Shown here in pieces: positions 38,346 through 46,607 of a stretch of DNA of 64,000 nt. The DNA lies in contig NZ_JBAJNS010000001.1 in the NCBI RefSeq assembly GCF_037911585.1, positions 1,921,001-1,985,000 on the forward strand. Direction: 5' to 3'. Origin of the DNA: Streptomyces sp. GSL17-111 (GTDB lineage Bacteria > Actinomycetota > Actinomycetes > Streptomycetales > Streptomycetaceae). The number at the start of each line of letters is the position of its first letter. Within the stretch, counting starts at the first letter, position 1. The notes under the pieces are model-generated. The model was not told where the DNA came from, searched no databases, and saw only the letters and a program-made list of their open reading frames with translations. A program made the position numbers and the translations under genes.

Positions 38346-38699
38346 ATGACTACCTCCGTCGCCGGGCAACCGCTGATCCCTCAGCCGCCCGCCACCGTGG
38401 CCGCACTGCGGCAGGCCGTCAGCCAGATCACTCCTGCCGCCCTACCGGCCTTCACTCGAGAGCTGGACCATGCGGCCGATCAGTCCCGACAGGGTTCCGA
38501 CCTGGCACCGCTCCAACGGTTCGTGGCCCAGTGGGCGGTCCACGTCCACATTCAGCGCCACCCGGAGATCGCAGCGGATCTCCGACGCTGGGAGGATGCC
38601 GCCGAGACGGGTGATGCCGCCCAGGCACGCCGGGCGGCCGCTCACATCGGGCGCATCCTGGACGCGGCCCACGCAGCCGTCGGTCTCGCGACCCGGTGA
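38346..38699 (+). CDS. DUF6247-like protein, possible antitoxin
   Basis: The 117-residue protein begins GQPLIPQPPATVAALRQAV and continues as Ala-rich helices with an acidic centre (HPEIAADLRRWEDAAETGD). I place it in the Streptomyces family called DUF6247, from memory. It overlaps the next gene by 4 bases (GTGA) in a layout typical of toxin-antitoxin pairs. The ATG at 38346 is preferred because GGGAG lies 5 bases before it. A fragment of a second copy is at 42283-42363. Confidence 0.65.
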   Translation: MTTSVAGQPLIPQPPATVAALRQAVSQITPAALPAFTRELDHAADQSRQGSDLAPLQRFVAQWAVHVHIQRHPEIAADLRRWEDAAETGDAAQARRAAAHIGRILDAAHAAVGLATR

Positions 38700-38968
38700 G
38701 CACGGATTGGCACTGGGAATACGACCCTGACCACGACCATGTGGCAGGCGGTGTTCCCACTCACGTCGTAGCCGAAGTGGAGCGGTTGGCTGACCAGATC
38801 GTCGATCTGGCCAGTACGGGCGTCGACGTCAGCGACCTCGGCACTGGACCTCGCTCAGGCGGTCTACGTCGTATGGACGCCGCTGGTGGCTGGTTCTACT
38901 TCCTGGTAGCCCCCCGCGATCCACTGATCGTCGTGGTCCGCATCGTGCCACCGTTCGATGCTCTTTGA
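38696..38968 (+). CDS. Small RelE/ParE-like protein, possible toxin
   Basis: The 90-residue protein has an acidic start (WHWEYDPDHDHV), two helices (HVVAEVERLADQIVDLAST), then beta strands (GGLRRMDAAGGWFYFLVAPRDPLIVVVRIVPPF). The helix-helix-sheet order and the closing aromatic and hydrophobic strands resemble the RelE/ParE fold. No catalytic residue can be named with confidence. It is translationally coupled to the upstream DUF6247-like gene, which supports a TA-like unit. Confidence 0.6.
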   Translation: MSTDWHWEYDPDHDHVAGGVPTHVVAEVERLADQIVDLASTGVDVSDLGTGPRSGGLRRMDAAGGWFYFLVAPRDPLIVVVRIVPPFDAL

Positions 38969-39057
38969 GACGCGGTGGGGGCGTGGGGGCGGCCGGTGGG
39001 GTACGACGTCCTGGAGGAGGCCCGCCGGACGCCGCACGCGGTGGTGCATGGATACGC
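38965..39057 (+). pseudogene. Remnant of the coiled-coil gene at 42438, internally deleted
   Basis: Bases 38965-38993 match the sequence just before and at the start of the gene at 42438, and 38994-39057 match its interior near 42780-42835 (DDVLEEVRRTLHAVL there, YDVLEEARRTPHAVV here). About 355 bases between are missing. This is a broken partial copy. Confidence 0.85.
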
Positions 39058-39304
39058 TCAGTCACGAGGTGGGCCGGTGTTCAGGCTACGCAGCTCTTGG
39101 ACGCGTGCCCGGAACTTGACGCCAGCTGCCCGACGTCAAAAGTGCATGCAGATGAGCACTGCATGCGAATACCTCGCCCGACTCATTGCTCCCCATGACC
39201 TCGCCTCTCGCCTGCGGTAAACCACTCGCTGTCCTGCCAGTAGAGGGCCTGCCGGGTAGCAGCTGGATCACAAGCGAATTGGAGGGCCGCAGGGGCGTTC
39301 TGGG
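39058..39304. other. Non-coding stretch before the Nudix gene
   Basis: No gene or RNA is recognisable. The sequence is AT-richer than its flanks, in line with accessory DNA. Confidence 0.4.
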
Positions 39305-39775
39305 TCAACCGAGGTACGGCTGGTCTCGGTGTTCGAGGAAGTGCTTGAGCCGGAGGCGCTGGGTGTGGTGCATCGGCAGCGCGTCGAGCTCTTCGGGCGG
39401 CACGAACCGCAGTTCGGTGGACTCGTCCGAGATGGCCAGTGCGCCTCCGACGACGCGGGCGGTGAAGCAGACATTGAACTGTCTGCGTACCTCGCCGTCG
39501 CTGTAGGCGATGATGTGTCGGGGGTCGGTGTAGGTGCCGACCAGACCGATGATCTCTACGTCGAGTCCAGTCTCCTCTTTCACCTCGCGCACGGCCGCGC
39601 CCGGTAGGGAGTCGGTCAGCTCCATGCCGCCGCCGCACAGAGCCCAGAGGCCGTTGTCGCGGCGCCGCTGGAGCAGTATGCGGCCCTTCTCGTCGGTCAC
39701 GACGGCGGACGCAGCGACGACCAGACTGTTGGGTTCGGGCGCATCGGGGTCGTCGTAGTACTCGGTCCGCGTCAT
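39305..39775 (-). CDS. Nudix hydrolase
   Basis: The 156-residue protein has a canonical Nudix box, GGGMELTDSLPGAAVREVKEETGLDV, whose Glu residues bind Mg2+; it should hydrolyse a nucleoside diphosphate linked to another group. Substrate unknown. The ATG at 39775 lies 3 bases after the stop of the HTH regulator gene and the ribosome site overlaps that stop (GGAGAATGA), so expression is coupled. The pair suggests control of the hydrolase by the regulator or a common signal nucleotide. Confidence 0.9.
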   Translation of the reverse strand: MTRTEYYDDPDAPEPNSLVVAASAVVTDEKGRILLQRRRDNGLWALCGGGMELTDSLPGAAVREVKEETGLDVEIIGLVGTYTDPRHIIAYSDGEVRRQFNVCFTARVVGGALAISDESTELRFVPPEELDALPMHHTQRLRLKHFLEHRDQPYLG

Positions 39776-39778
39776 GCC

Positions 39779-40522
39779 TCATTCTCCCTGTACCGGCGTT
39801 GCCGTTGCCCAGACGGCGTCGAAGCTCTGCGCGTAGGTGTTGAAGATCCTGCCGTTGTCGTGGCGGCGCATGTGCCATACGGGCGCCCCGTAAGCGTTGA
39901 CACCCCACACGTGGGCGTTGACCAGCATCTGGTCATCCGCTCGATAGATGGAGTTGTAGAGCGTGGTCCCGTGTGTGCGGATTTCGATGCCCGGCACGCC
40001 TAGCAGCGGCCGGTAGTGCATGAGCGCGAGTCGGCAACGGGACTCGATGCCGTGGCCGAACCTCTCCTCTTGGCCGCGCTGCTGGACGTTGTCGCTGTCG
40101 GCGTCGCCGATGGCGACGCGCACACTGCACCCCTCAGTCGCCCGCTCCCGCAGCAGATCGTTGAGGCGGGGATACGCCTCGTGCAGGAAGACGGCCGCAT
40201 AGACCAGCACGTCGATGTGCTCGCGGGCTTGGCCCAGCATGTCCGTGAAGGCCGATACGGGTACGTCCGCGCGTTCGTCGTACAGGGCCATCAGTTCGGG
40301 GCTTATGGCTCGCGCACTGCGAACCTGACGCAGGGTTGGCCAGAGTGCGTGCACGTCTTCTCCTAAGGCTTCGGCAGCCTGCATCGCTGTCGTGCGGCGC
40401 GGAGTGCGGCCGAGGTTGACCCAGCGCTCGACAGACTTGGGGTCCACCTCCGCCTTGGCCGCGAGGGTGGCGTAGGTCCACCCACCGGCTGCCATGGCGG
40501 CTCGTAGTCGCTCGTTCTGCAC
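39779..40522 (-). CDS. HTH regulator with phospholipase D-like C-terminal domain
   Basis: The 247-residue protein has an XRE-like helix-turn-helix at the N-terminus (LAAKAEVDPKSVERWVNLGRTPRRTTAMQAAEALG, about 20-55) and a C-terminal domain resembling an inactive phospholipase D fold (IDVLVYAAVFLHEAYPRLNDLL, then IEIRTHGTTLYNSIYRADDQMLVNAHVWG); I think this is the DUF5919 family. No HxK motif is present, so it likely binds rather than cuts a phosphate-containing ligand. GTG start at 40522 with GGAGAG upstream. Repeated words at 40543-40583 are probable operators. Confidence 0.8.
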   Translation of the reverse strand: MQNERLRAAMAAGGWTYATLAAKAEVDPKSVERWVNLGRTPRRTTAMQAAEALGEDVHALWPTLRQVRSARAISPELMALYDERADVPVSAFTDMLGQAREHIDVLVYAAVFLHEAYPRLNDLLRERATEGCSVRVAIGDADSDNVQQRGQEERFGHGIESRCRLALMHYRPLLGVPGIEIRTHGTTLYNSIYRADDQMLVNAHVWGVNAYGAPVWHMRRHDNGRIFNTYAQSFDAVWATATPVQGE

Positions 40523-40542
40523 AGAGTCTCTCCCTACTCATG

Positions 40543-40583
40543 GGGACGTTGCTAGGGACGTTCTACCAACTCTGGGACGTCCC
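40543..40583. promoter_or_regulatory. Repeated GGGACGT words upstream of the HTH gene
   Basis: GGGACGTT occurs at 40543-40550 and 40555-40562, spaced by 12 bases, and the palindrome GGGACGTCCC lies at 40574-40583. A further inverted repeat (GGTACCA...TGGTACC) follows at 40602-40621. These are likely binding sites for the adjacent HTH protein and suggest autoregulation. Confidence 0.6.
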
Positions 40584-40639
40584 CAAATGGGCTTTGGTGG
40601 AGGTACCAACGTCCGTGGTACCGGGGATTTCCTGACTGC

Positions 40640-40879
40640 GTGAGCCACAAGGGAGCGCTCCGCGCGGGCGCATTGACGCTAAATCAACTCATGTATGGCG
40701 TGCGCCGGGTGAGGGAACACCTTGGCACGCGCCTACTGCTGAAGTTGCTCAACAGCGCCCTGCTGTGGGATGCACCTCAAAGCGAGGTGCGGTCTATCAC
40801 CCACGGGGAGCGACCGAAGGCGCGGCTGGTCGAGGTCAACGCCCCCAGCAGGAAGCCGTACGACAGTGGCGCATCGTGA
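40640..40879 (+). CDS. Short ORF overlapping the DUF7848-like gene, possibly a gene remnant
   Basis: The frame of up to 79 residues ends ARLVEVNAPSRKPYDSGAS and its stop overlaps the next start by 4 bases (GTGA), which favours a real gene end. The 5' half has mixed codon use and several AT-rich codons and no family resemblance, so the true start may be lost and this could be the tail of a truncated gene. Confidence 0.35.
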   Translation: MSHKGALRAGALTLNQLMYGVRRVREHLGTRLLLKLLNSALLWDAPQSEVRSITHGERPKARLVEVNAPSRKPYDSGAS

Positions 40880-41112
40880 CGCGCTCGGTCTTCCGCTACG
40901 TGAGCTGGACGATGGCGCCGCACCTCTCACCGGGGGAACCCGAGATGCTGCACGAGCTGGAGTGTTCCTCGTGTCTGGCTTCCTCGGGTACAGAAGCGGA
41001 CTTCGAAGCGGCGCGCGCCTGGGCCTTCTCCCACACGGGAGGCCACCCGTCTCACCGCACTTATCGGGAGGTCGTCGTCCGCCTCTGGCGCATGGCCCCT
41101 GTCAGGGGGTGA
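40876..41112 (+). CDS. DUF7848-like small protein
   Basis: The 78-residue protein begins TRSVFRYVSWTMAPH, has a Cys pair (ECSSCLAS) and ends with a conserved-looking HTGGHPSHRTYREVVVRLWRM. This matches a Streptomyces family of small proteins with similar start and His/Cys spacing that I recall as DUF7848; it may bind zinc. The GTG at 40876 overlaps the preceding stop. Function unknown. Confidence 0.6.
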   Translation: MTRSVFRYVSWTMAPHLSPGEPEMLHELECSSCLASSGTEADFEAARAWAFSHTGGHPSHRTYREVVVRLWRMAPVRG

Positions 41113-41295
41113 ACCGGGGCCGGACGGCTCCTGTCGTCGCGCGGCAACTCGCGCAACTACTCGATCAGGCCGGCCAGGGCCATGTGTGACCAAGCGGGCC
41201 ACTCACCGCCCGGGAGCACCGATGACCTGGCGGGGATGAATCCCCGACCGTGCCCACGGGCCCGGACACGGCCAACGCTGATGAGGAGCGTCAAC

Positions 41296-41679
41296 GTGCA
41301 CAAAAGCACCAGTCACTTGATCACACGCCTGCTGGCGTTACTGCTCTCGAAGCCCGGCACGCATAGGGCCGGCCGCCTGGCGGCCAAGGAGGTCGACACC
41401 CCGACAACGGAGCCGCCCCTCATCCGCCGTGTGGTGCAGGACCTGCCGGTGATCACGAACGCCGAACTCGTCCGTCCCTATGTGATGACCCCGGAGGAAC
41501 GGCGGGAACTGCTGCTGGGCCGCGCCCGGCGGCGGACGTTGTGGCTGGCCCCTTACGGCATCGACGTGGGACCACGGTGGATTCGCCGTGCGGGGAATGC
41601 CTCGGTGAGCGGACCAGCGGACATGCTGAGGAGCAGGGCCGACACGCGGGGCGAGAGGTCGTGCGATGGAGTCCGGTGA
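41296..41679 (+). CDS. Hypothetical protein preceding the RsbW-like ATPase
   Basis: The 127-residue protein begins HKSTSHLITRLLALLLSK and has a conserved-looking block NAELVRPYVMTPEERRELLLGRARRRTLWLAPYGIDVGP. I do not recognise a named family, but small proteins of this kind precede ATP-binding regulators in Streptomyces. The GTG at 41296 has GAGGAG 8 bases upstream, and the stop overlaps the next gene by 14 bases. Confidence 0.5.
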   Translation: MHKSTSHLITRLLALLLSKPGTHRAGRLAAKEVDTPTTEPPLIRRVVQDLPVITNAELVRPYVMTPEERRELLLGRARRRTLWLAPYGIDVGPRWIRRAGNASVSGPADMLRSRADTRGERSCDGVR

Positions 41680-42202
41680 CGTGCGTGAGGGACTCCTGTG
41701 GGCTGCACGGCCCGAGCCCGTGGGAGCTGAGGCTCCGGCCACGGCGGAGCGCTTCCGCTCGGCCCGGCTTCCGGTGCGTTCGCCCGACACGGGCAGGGTT
41801 GCCCGTCGCCTGGCCCGAGAGGTCTCCCGGGACTGGGGCGTGGAGCGGCTGGCGGACGACGTGGAGCTCTGTGTGTCGGAACTCGTCGGCAACGCAGTGC
41901 ACCATGCCGGGCCGCAGGGACGTGGGACGGAGCCGGGCAGCCGTCAGGTTGCCCTCGCCTTCCGCGCCCACCCCCGGTGGCTGTCCGTGGAGGTCGCGGA
42001 TGGTGATTCCGCGCTGCCCGGGGTGCCGCGCGGGGACCTGAGCGCCTCCGGCCTGTTCGACCTGCCTCACCACGACCTCCTCCAAGACGGCGGACGCGGG
42101 CTGTTCCTCGTGTGCGCCCTGGCGGACGCGGTCTGGTGGGTTCCCCGGGAGGGCGGCGGCAAGAGCGTCTTCTGCCGCTTCGGTCTCCACGGCGATCGGT
42201 GA
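41666..42202 (+). CDS. RsbW-like ATP-binding regulatory protein
   Basis: The 178-residue protein is a GHKL-fold ATPase of the anti-sigma/RsbW kind: the N-box VELCVSELVGNAVHHAG (about 68-84), a G1-like VEVADGDSALP and a later GGRGLFLVCALADAVWW G2-like segment. Streptomyces has dozens, most without an assigned sigma factor or partner. The ATG at 41666 has GAGG about 8 bases upstream. No sigma factor or anti-anti-sigma gene is adjacent. Confidence 0.85.
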   Translation: MESGDVREGLLWAARPEPVGAEAPATAERFRSARLPVRSPDTGRVARRLAREVSRDWGVERLADDVELCVSELVGNAVHHAGPQGRGTEPGSRQVALAFRAHPRWLSVEVADGDSALPGVPRGDLSASGLFDLPHHDLLQDGGRGLFLVCALADAVWWVPREGGGKSVFCRFGLHGDR

Positions 42203-42282
42203 TCCCGATGTCCCGTACGCGTCGACCGCGAGACCCCCCGCGTGCCCCGCGCGGAGGAGCAGAAGGGGGCACACTCGGTCGT

Positions 42283-42363
42283 ATGACCACGGGCATCCCC
42301 GGGCGGCGACTGATCCCTCAGCCGCCCGCCACCGTGGCCGCGCTGCGGCAGGCCGTGGCCGGG
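42283..42363 (+). pseudogene. Fragment of a second DUF6247-like gene
   Basis: The first 27 codons (ending RLIPQPPATVAALRQAV) match the start of the gene at 38346 almost exactly at DNA level, then similarity stops and the sequence runs directly into the leader of the coiled-coil gene. The rest of this gene and any toxin partner are missing. Confidence 0.88.
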
Positions 42364-42437
42364 TCGCCACCCGGCCCCGTCCGCCGTTCGGCGCGGTGGG
42401 ACGCGCGGTGGGGGCGTGGGGGCGGGAGGATGGGTGG

Positions 42438-43292
42438 GTGGGGTTCGACGAGGTCGCGGACGAGCTGTACCGGGGGCCGCCGGAGGAGTTCACGGCGGCG
42501 CGGGACGCGGCCGTGCGGGCGGCGCGGAAGGCCGGTGAGCGGCGGCTCGCGGCGGAGCTGAAGGAGTTGCGGCGGCCGACGCGGGCCGCGTGGGTCAGCA
42601 ACGTGCTGGTGCGGGAGCGGCCGGAGGAGGTCGGGCCGCTGGTGGAGCTGGGCGAGGCGCTGCGGCGGGCGCAGGCGGAGTTGGACGGCGCGCAGTTGCG
42701 CGAACTGGGCGCGCGGCAGCACGCGGTGGTGGCGGCGATGGCGCAGGAGGCGGGCCGGTTGGCGTCGGCCGCCGGGCGTCCGGTGGGGGACGACGTCCTG
42801 GAGGAGGTCCGCCGGACGCTGCACGCGGTGCTGGCCGATCCGGAGGCGGCCCGGCGGTGGGCGGAGGGGCGGCTGGTGCGGCCGTTGCGGGCGGAGGCCG
42901 GGTTTCCGGCGGTGGCGGCGGAGCCGGGGGCGGTGCGGGATCTGGACGCCGCGCGGGATCGGCGGCGGGCGCGGGAGGCGCGGGCCGGACGACGGGAGGC
43001 CGAGCGGCGGGCGGCCGAGGAGCGGCGGGCGGAGCGGGAGCGGCGGAAGGGGGAGGAACGGCGGGCGGCGAAGGACGCCGAACGGGCCGTGGCGGCGCGG
43101 CGCGCGGAGCTGGAGACGGCGCGGGAGCGGCTGGCCGGGGCGCGGGAGCGGGCCGGCGCGCTGGCGGACGAGCTGGCGGCGGCGCGGGAGGCGGTGGCGG
43201 CGGCCGAGGAGGCGGAGTGGGCGGCGCGGGCGGCGGTGGGCGACGCGGAGCGGGCCGCCCGCCGCGCCGAACGGCGTCGGCCCCCGGGGTAG
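42438..43292 (+). CDS. Long coiled-coil protein, unknown function
   Basis: The 284-residue protein starts VGFDEVADELYRGPPEEFTAARDAAVRAARKAG and keeps a conserved WVSNVLVRERPEEVGPLVELGEAL segment, then becomes a long Arg/Ala/Glu-rich coiled coil (about 165-284, REARAGRREAERRAAEERRAE). This is a recognisable Streptomyces family of unknown role; the coiled coil suggests a structural or DNA-associated job. The GTG at 42438 has GGAGG 9 bases upstream. A broken copy lies at 38965-39057. Confidence 0.65.
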   Translation: MGFDEVADELYRGPPEEFTAARDAAVRAARKAGERRLAAELKELRRPTRAAWVSNVLVRERPEEVGPLVELGEALRRAQAELDGAQLRELGARQHAVVAAMAQEAGRLASAAGRPVGDDVLEEVRRTLHAVLADPEAARRWAEGRLVRPLRAEAGFPAVAAEPGAVRDLDAARDRRRAREARAGRREAERRAAEERRAERERRKGEERRAAKDAERAVAARRAELETARERLAGARERAGALADELAAAREAVAAAEEAEWAARAAVGDAERAARRAERRRPPG

Positions 43293-43309
43293 GGCACGCG
43301 CGAGGAGTC

Positions 43310-44065
43310 TCAGGCCGGGCGCGCGGTGGCCGGGTGCTCGGGGTCGGGGTGACCGGCCGGCGTGGCGGACCGGGTGACGACGACCGTGCGGCGGGTGGAC
43401 GTGTGGCCGAAGACGAGGGCGACGGCGGCCAAGCCCGCGGTGGCGCCGAGGAATTGGGCGGCGAGGTAGAGGAGGGCGGAGGCGGGGGCGATCCCGGCGA
43501 AGGTGTCGGAGAGTGAACGGGCGGCGGTGAGGGCGGGGTTGGCGAAGCTGTTGGACGGCATGCAGAGGATGGCGGCGCCGATCCAGGCGGGGACGGCGAC
43601 GGGGACGAGCCGCGCCCGGCCGGAGCGGACGAGTCCGAAGGCCACCAGGAGCAGTCCGGCCGTGGCGACGGCTTCGGCGAGCCAGACGCCGGGGCCCCAG
43701 CGCTCGTGGGTGCCGGGCGTCAGGGGCGGGAGTCCGTACATGGCGTGGGCGAGGGCCGCGCCGCTGAGGCCGCCGGTGAGCTGGGCGGGCAGGTAGGCGG
43801 CGACGTCGCGGCGGGGAACGTCGCCGGTCCACCAGGCGGCGAGGGTGATGAGCGGGTTCAGGTGGGCTCCGGAGACGGGGCCGAGGACGCCGAGGAGCAG
43901 CCCGAGTGCGGTGGCGCTCGCCAGGACGTTGACCAGCAGCGCGACGCCGACGTCCGCGCTGAGCCGGCTCGCGTGGATGCCGGAGCCGATGATGACGGCG
44001 GCGAGCAGGCCGGTGCCCAGCGCTTCGGCGGCGACGCGGCGTCGCAGGGAGGCGGGTCGCGTCAC
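43310..44065 (-). CDS. MIP/aquaporin-family channel
   Basis: The 251-residue protein has six membrane helices and two NPA-type loops: SGAHLNPLITLA (about 65-76, NPL) and NSFANPALTAARS (about 169-181). Aquaporins of this type in actinobacteria carry water, glycerol or arsenite; the altered first loop leaves substrate open. Many relatives are in arsenic operons, but no arsR or arsenate reductase is visible here. The GTG at 44065 is the likely start. Confidence 0.88.
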   Translation of the reverse strand: MTRPASLRRRVAAEALGTGLLAAVIIGSGIHASRLSADVGVALLVNVLASATALGLLLGVLGPVSGAHLNPLITLAAWWTGDVPRRDVAAYLPAQLTGGLSGAALAHAMYGLPPLTPGTHERWGPGVWLAEAVATAGLLLVAFGLVRSGRARLVPVAVPAWIGAAILCMPSNSFANPALTAARSLSDTFAGIAPASALLYLAAQFLGATAGLAAVALVFGHTSTRRTVVVTRSATPAGHPDPEHPATARPA

Positions 44066-44140
44066 GCGGTCACCCCCGGCGCCCTTGACCCATCTGCAAC
44101 ATTTTGTTGAAGACTCATGGTGGTGATGGTGCCAGGTGGG

Positions 44141-45574
44141 TCAGCGGCCCTCCCCGGCGGGTCGGGGCGCGCGGGGCAGCGCCACGAGGATGAAGAGGGC
44201 GTTGACGGCCAGGACGACGGCGCCCAGTTGGAAGGCGAGGGCGTAGCCGGGGGCGAGCCCCTCCGGGGCGGTGCCGGACATGCGGGCCGCCGCGACGGTC
44301 GACAGGACCGCGAGCCCGAGCGATCCGCCCATCGTGCGCGCCATGTTGACGAGTCCGGAGGCGATGCCCGCGTCCTCCGTCGGGGCGCCCGTGGTGGCGG
44401 CCGACGCGAGCGGGGTCGCCGTCAGGCCCGCGCCCGCCATCATCAGCAGGCCGGGGCCGAGGACCGTGCCCAGGTACGTGCCGTCGGCGTGCAGCGTGCT
44501 CTGCCACAGGTATCCGGCGGCCGCCATGACGCAGCCGGCCACCGCGACGTTGCGCGGCCCGGCCCACACCATCAGGCGCGGCGCCGCCTTCGACGCGGCG
44601 ACGATCACGAGGGAGTGCGGGACGCAGCTCAGGCCCGCCGCGATGGGCGAGTAGAGCAGGACGTTCTGGAGGTAGAGCGTGATGAAGTACCAGGAGCACA
44701 CCATGGTCGCGCCCATGACGAACATCGCCGTGTTCGCCGCCGCCACGGACGGCAGCCGGAACAGCCGCAGCGGCATGAGCGGCACCGGGGCGCGGGCCTC
44801 GACGGCGAGGAACGCGCCCAGGAGGGCCAGGCCGCCGAGCAACGGCACCAGGGCGGAGGGCGATCCCCAGCCCGTGGACTCCGTCTCCACGATCCCGTAG
44901 GCGAGGGTGGCCAGCCCGGCGGTGACGAGGACGGCGCCGGGCACGTCGAGCCGCCGCCGGCCGCCGGTGCGGGTCTCCACCAGCCACCAGGCGGCGGCGA
45001 GAAGTACGACGACCCCGATCGGCACGTTCACCAGCAGCACCCAGCGCCACGACAGCCCCTCGGTGAGGACGCCGCCGACGAGGCCGCCGGCCGCGCCGCC
45101 GCCCGCGCCGACGGCCGTCCAGGTGCCGATGGCCCGGTTGCGGGCGGGCCCTTCGGGGACGGAGACGGTGAGCAGCGTCAGGGTGGAGGGGGCCAGCGCC
45201 GCGGCGCCGATGCCCTGCACCGCGCGGGCCGCCAGCAACTGCCAGGACTCCTGGGCCAGTCCGCCCGCGAGGCTGGCGAGGGTGAACAGGGTGAGGCCGA
45301 TGAGGAAGAGGCGTTTGCGGCCGAAGAGGTCCCCGGCGCGTCCGCCGAAGAGGAGGAACCCGGCGAAGGTGATGGTGTAGGCGTTGACGACCCACTGCAG
45401 TCCGGCCGGGCTCATGCCCAGGTCGTCGCGCATCGAGGGCAGGGCGACGTTGACGACGGCGATGTCGAGGACGACGAGGAACTGTCCGGCGCAGGCTGCG
45501 AACAGCACGGCCCACAGCGGCGGGGTGCGGCGTCGCGCGGTGGATATCCGTGATGCGGCGGGGACTTGGACCAT
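44141..45574 (-). CDS. MFS drug exporter (DHA2 / 14-helix type)
   Basis: The 477-residue protein has 14 predicted helices. It shows the family motif C and antiporter signs: LDIAVVNVALPSMRDDLG, the loop motif FGGRAGDLFGRKRLFL, GIGAAALAPSTLTLL and WRWVLLVNVPIGV. EmrB/QacA-type exporters use the proton gradient to extrude toxic compounds or antibiotics. Substrate unknown; no adjacent TetR or MarR regulator. Confidence 0.9.
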   Translation of the reverse strand: MVQVPAASRISTARRRTPPLWAVLFAACAGQFLVVLDIAVVNVALPSMRDDLGMSPAGLQWVVNAYTITFAGFLLFGGRAGDLFGRKRLFLIGLTLFTLASLAGGLAQESWQLLAARAVQGIGAAALAPSTLTLLTVSVPEGPARNRAIGTWTAVGAGGGAAGGLVGGVLTEGLSWRWVLLVNVPIGVVVLLAAAWWLVETRTGGRRRLDVPGAVLVTAGLATLAYGIVETESTGWGSPSALVPLLGGLALLGAFLAVEARAPVPLMPLRLFRLPSVAAANTAMFVMGATMVCSWYFITLYLQNVLLYSPIAAGLSCVPHSLVIVAASKAAPRLMVWAGPRNVAVAGCVMAAAGYLWQSTLHADGTYLGTVLGPGLLMMAGAGLTATPLASAATTGAPTEDAGIASGLVNMARTMGGSLGLAVLSTVAAARMSGTAPEGLAPGYALAFQLGAVVLAVNALFILVALPRAPRPAGEGR

Positions 45575-45623
45575 TCAGCCATGTTATGGCGGCGCGTACC
45601 GGGCCCGGGACGCCCGGTTGGGG

Positions 45624-46556
45624 TCAGCGGCCCAGGTGGTCGCGCACCGTGGCGGTGATGGCGGCGGTGTAGCGGTCGATGCCGGGGGACGGACGCGGGC
45701 AGGGCTTGGGGTCCGACGTCGTGGGGGCCAGGCAGAAGTGCAGCAGGTCGTCCTCGCGGTGCAGCGGCGTGCGGCCGTCCTCGCAGTGGTCCGGGGTGTC
45801 CCGCTCCTCCTGCGTGCAGGGCAGCGTCCGCGTCCAGGTGTAGCGGGCGCCGGGGCGGCTGACGGCGGCACCGGCGTCGGAGAGCAGGGCGTCCGTGCGC
45901 GGGGCGAGTTCCTCGTAGACGGCGTTGACGCGGCGGACGCGGTCGGGCGCCATCGCGTCGGGGCCCTGGAGGACCCAGACGAGTTGCGGCGCGGGGGTGC
46001 CGTTCTCCTCGGCGGCGGTGCGGATCTGCTCGGTCAGCCGTTCGGCGTCGGCGGTGTAGCGGGCGTAGTACTCCGGTGTGCCGGAGCCGACGCGGTCCAT
46101 GCAGGGCGTGTAGCCCCAGGAGTTGCCCCAGAACTGGAGGACGACGACGGTCGGCCGGAAGGAGCGCACCAGGGCGGCGGCCTTGTCCTCGGCGGGGACG
46201 AGCGACTCGACGTCCCGGCCCTCCAGGTAGTCGCACAGGGTGGTGCCGGAGTAGGGCGCGCCGAGGTAGGTCGTCCGGTCCAGCTCGCCGACGCGGCGGC
46301 CGAGTTCGTCCTGCATCTCCATGGCGAGCGAGTCGCCGATGAACAGGACGCGGGCGGGCTCCCGTTCGGCGGGTTCGGCCTCCTCCGGCTCCTCCTCGGC
46401 GGCGCCCCGCGCTTCGCCCGGCAGGTAGACGGGCCGGTCGTCCCCGGCCTCGGGCCGCTCGCGCGCCGACGTCGACGACCCGGCCCACACGTACCCGACG
46501 GCCAGCACGGCGCCGACGAGCCCGAGCGCCAGCCACACCGCGATGTGCTTCCGCAT
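45624..46556 (-). CDS. SGNH/GDSL-type hydrolase, membrane-anchored
   Basis: The protein has 310 residues: a membrane anchor or signal (about 5-27), an acidic linker (EEEPEEAEPAERE), then an SGNH-like fold with the nucleophile in VLFIGDSLAMEM, a Gly/Asn block (VLQFWGNSWGY) and a C-terminal DDLLHFCLAP in place of the usual DxxH. It may act on acyl groups of cell-wall or sugar polymers outside the cell. The ATG at 46556 with GGAGGG upstream is preferred over the ATG at 46583. Confidence 0.78.
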   Translation of the reverse strand: MRKHIAVWLALGLVGAVLAVGYVWAGSSTSARERPEAGDDRPVYLPGEARGAAEEEPEEAEPAEREPARVLFIGDSLAMEMQDELGRRVGELDRTTYLGAPYSGTTLCDYLEGRDVESLVPAEDKAAALVRSFRPTVVVLQFWGNSWGYTPCMDRVGSGTPEYYARYTADAERLTEQIRTAAEENGTPAPQLVWVLQGPDAMAPDRVRRVNAVYEELAPRTDALLSDAGAAVSRPGARYTWTRTLPCTQEERDTPDHCEDGRTPLHREDDLLHFCLAPTTSDPKPCPRPSPGIDRYTAAITATVRDHLGR

Positions 46557-46607
46557 CCCGCCCTCCCCACGGTCGACGGCCACCCAAGCACATCGCGGGC
46601 CCGGCTT

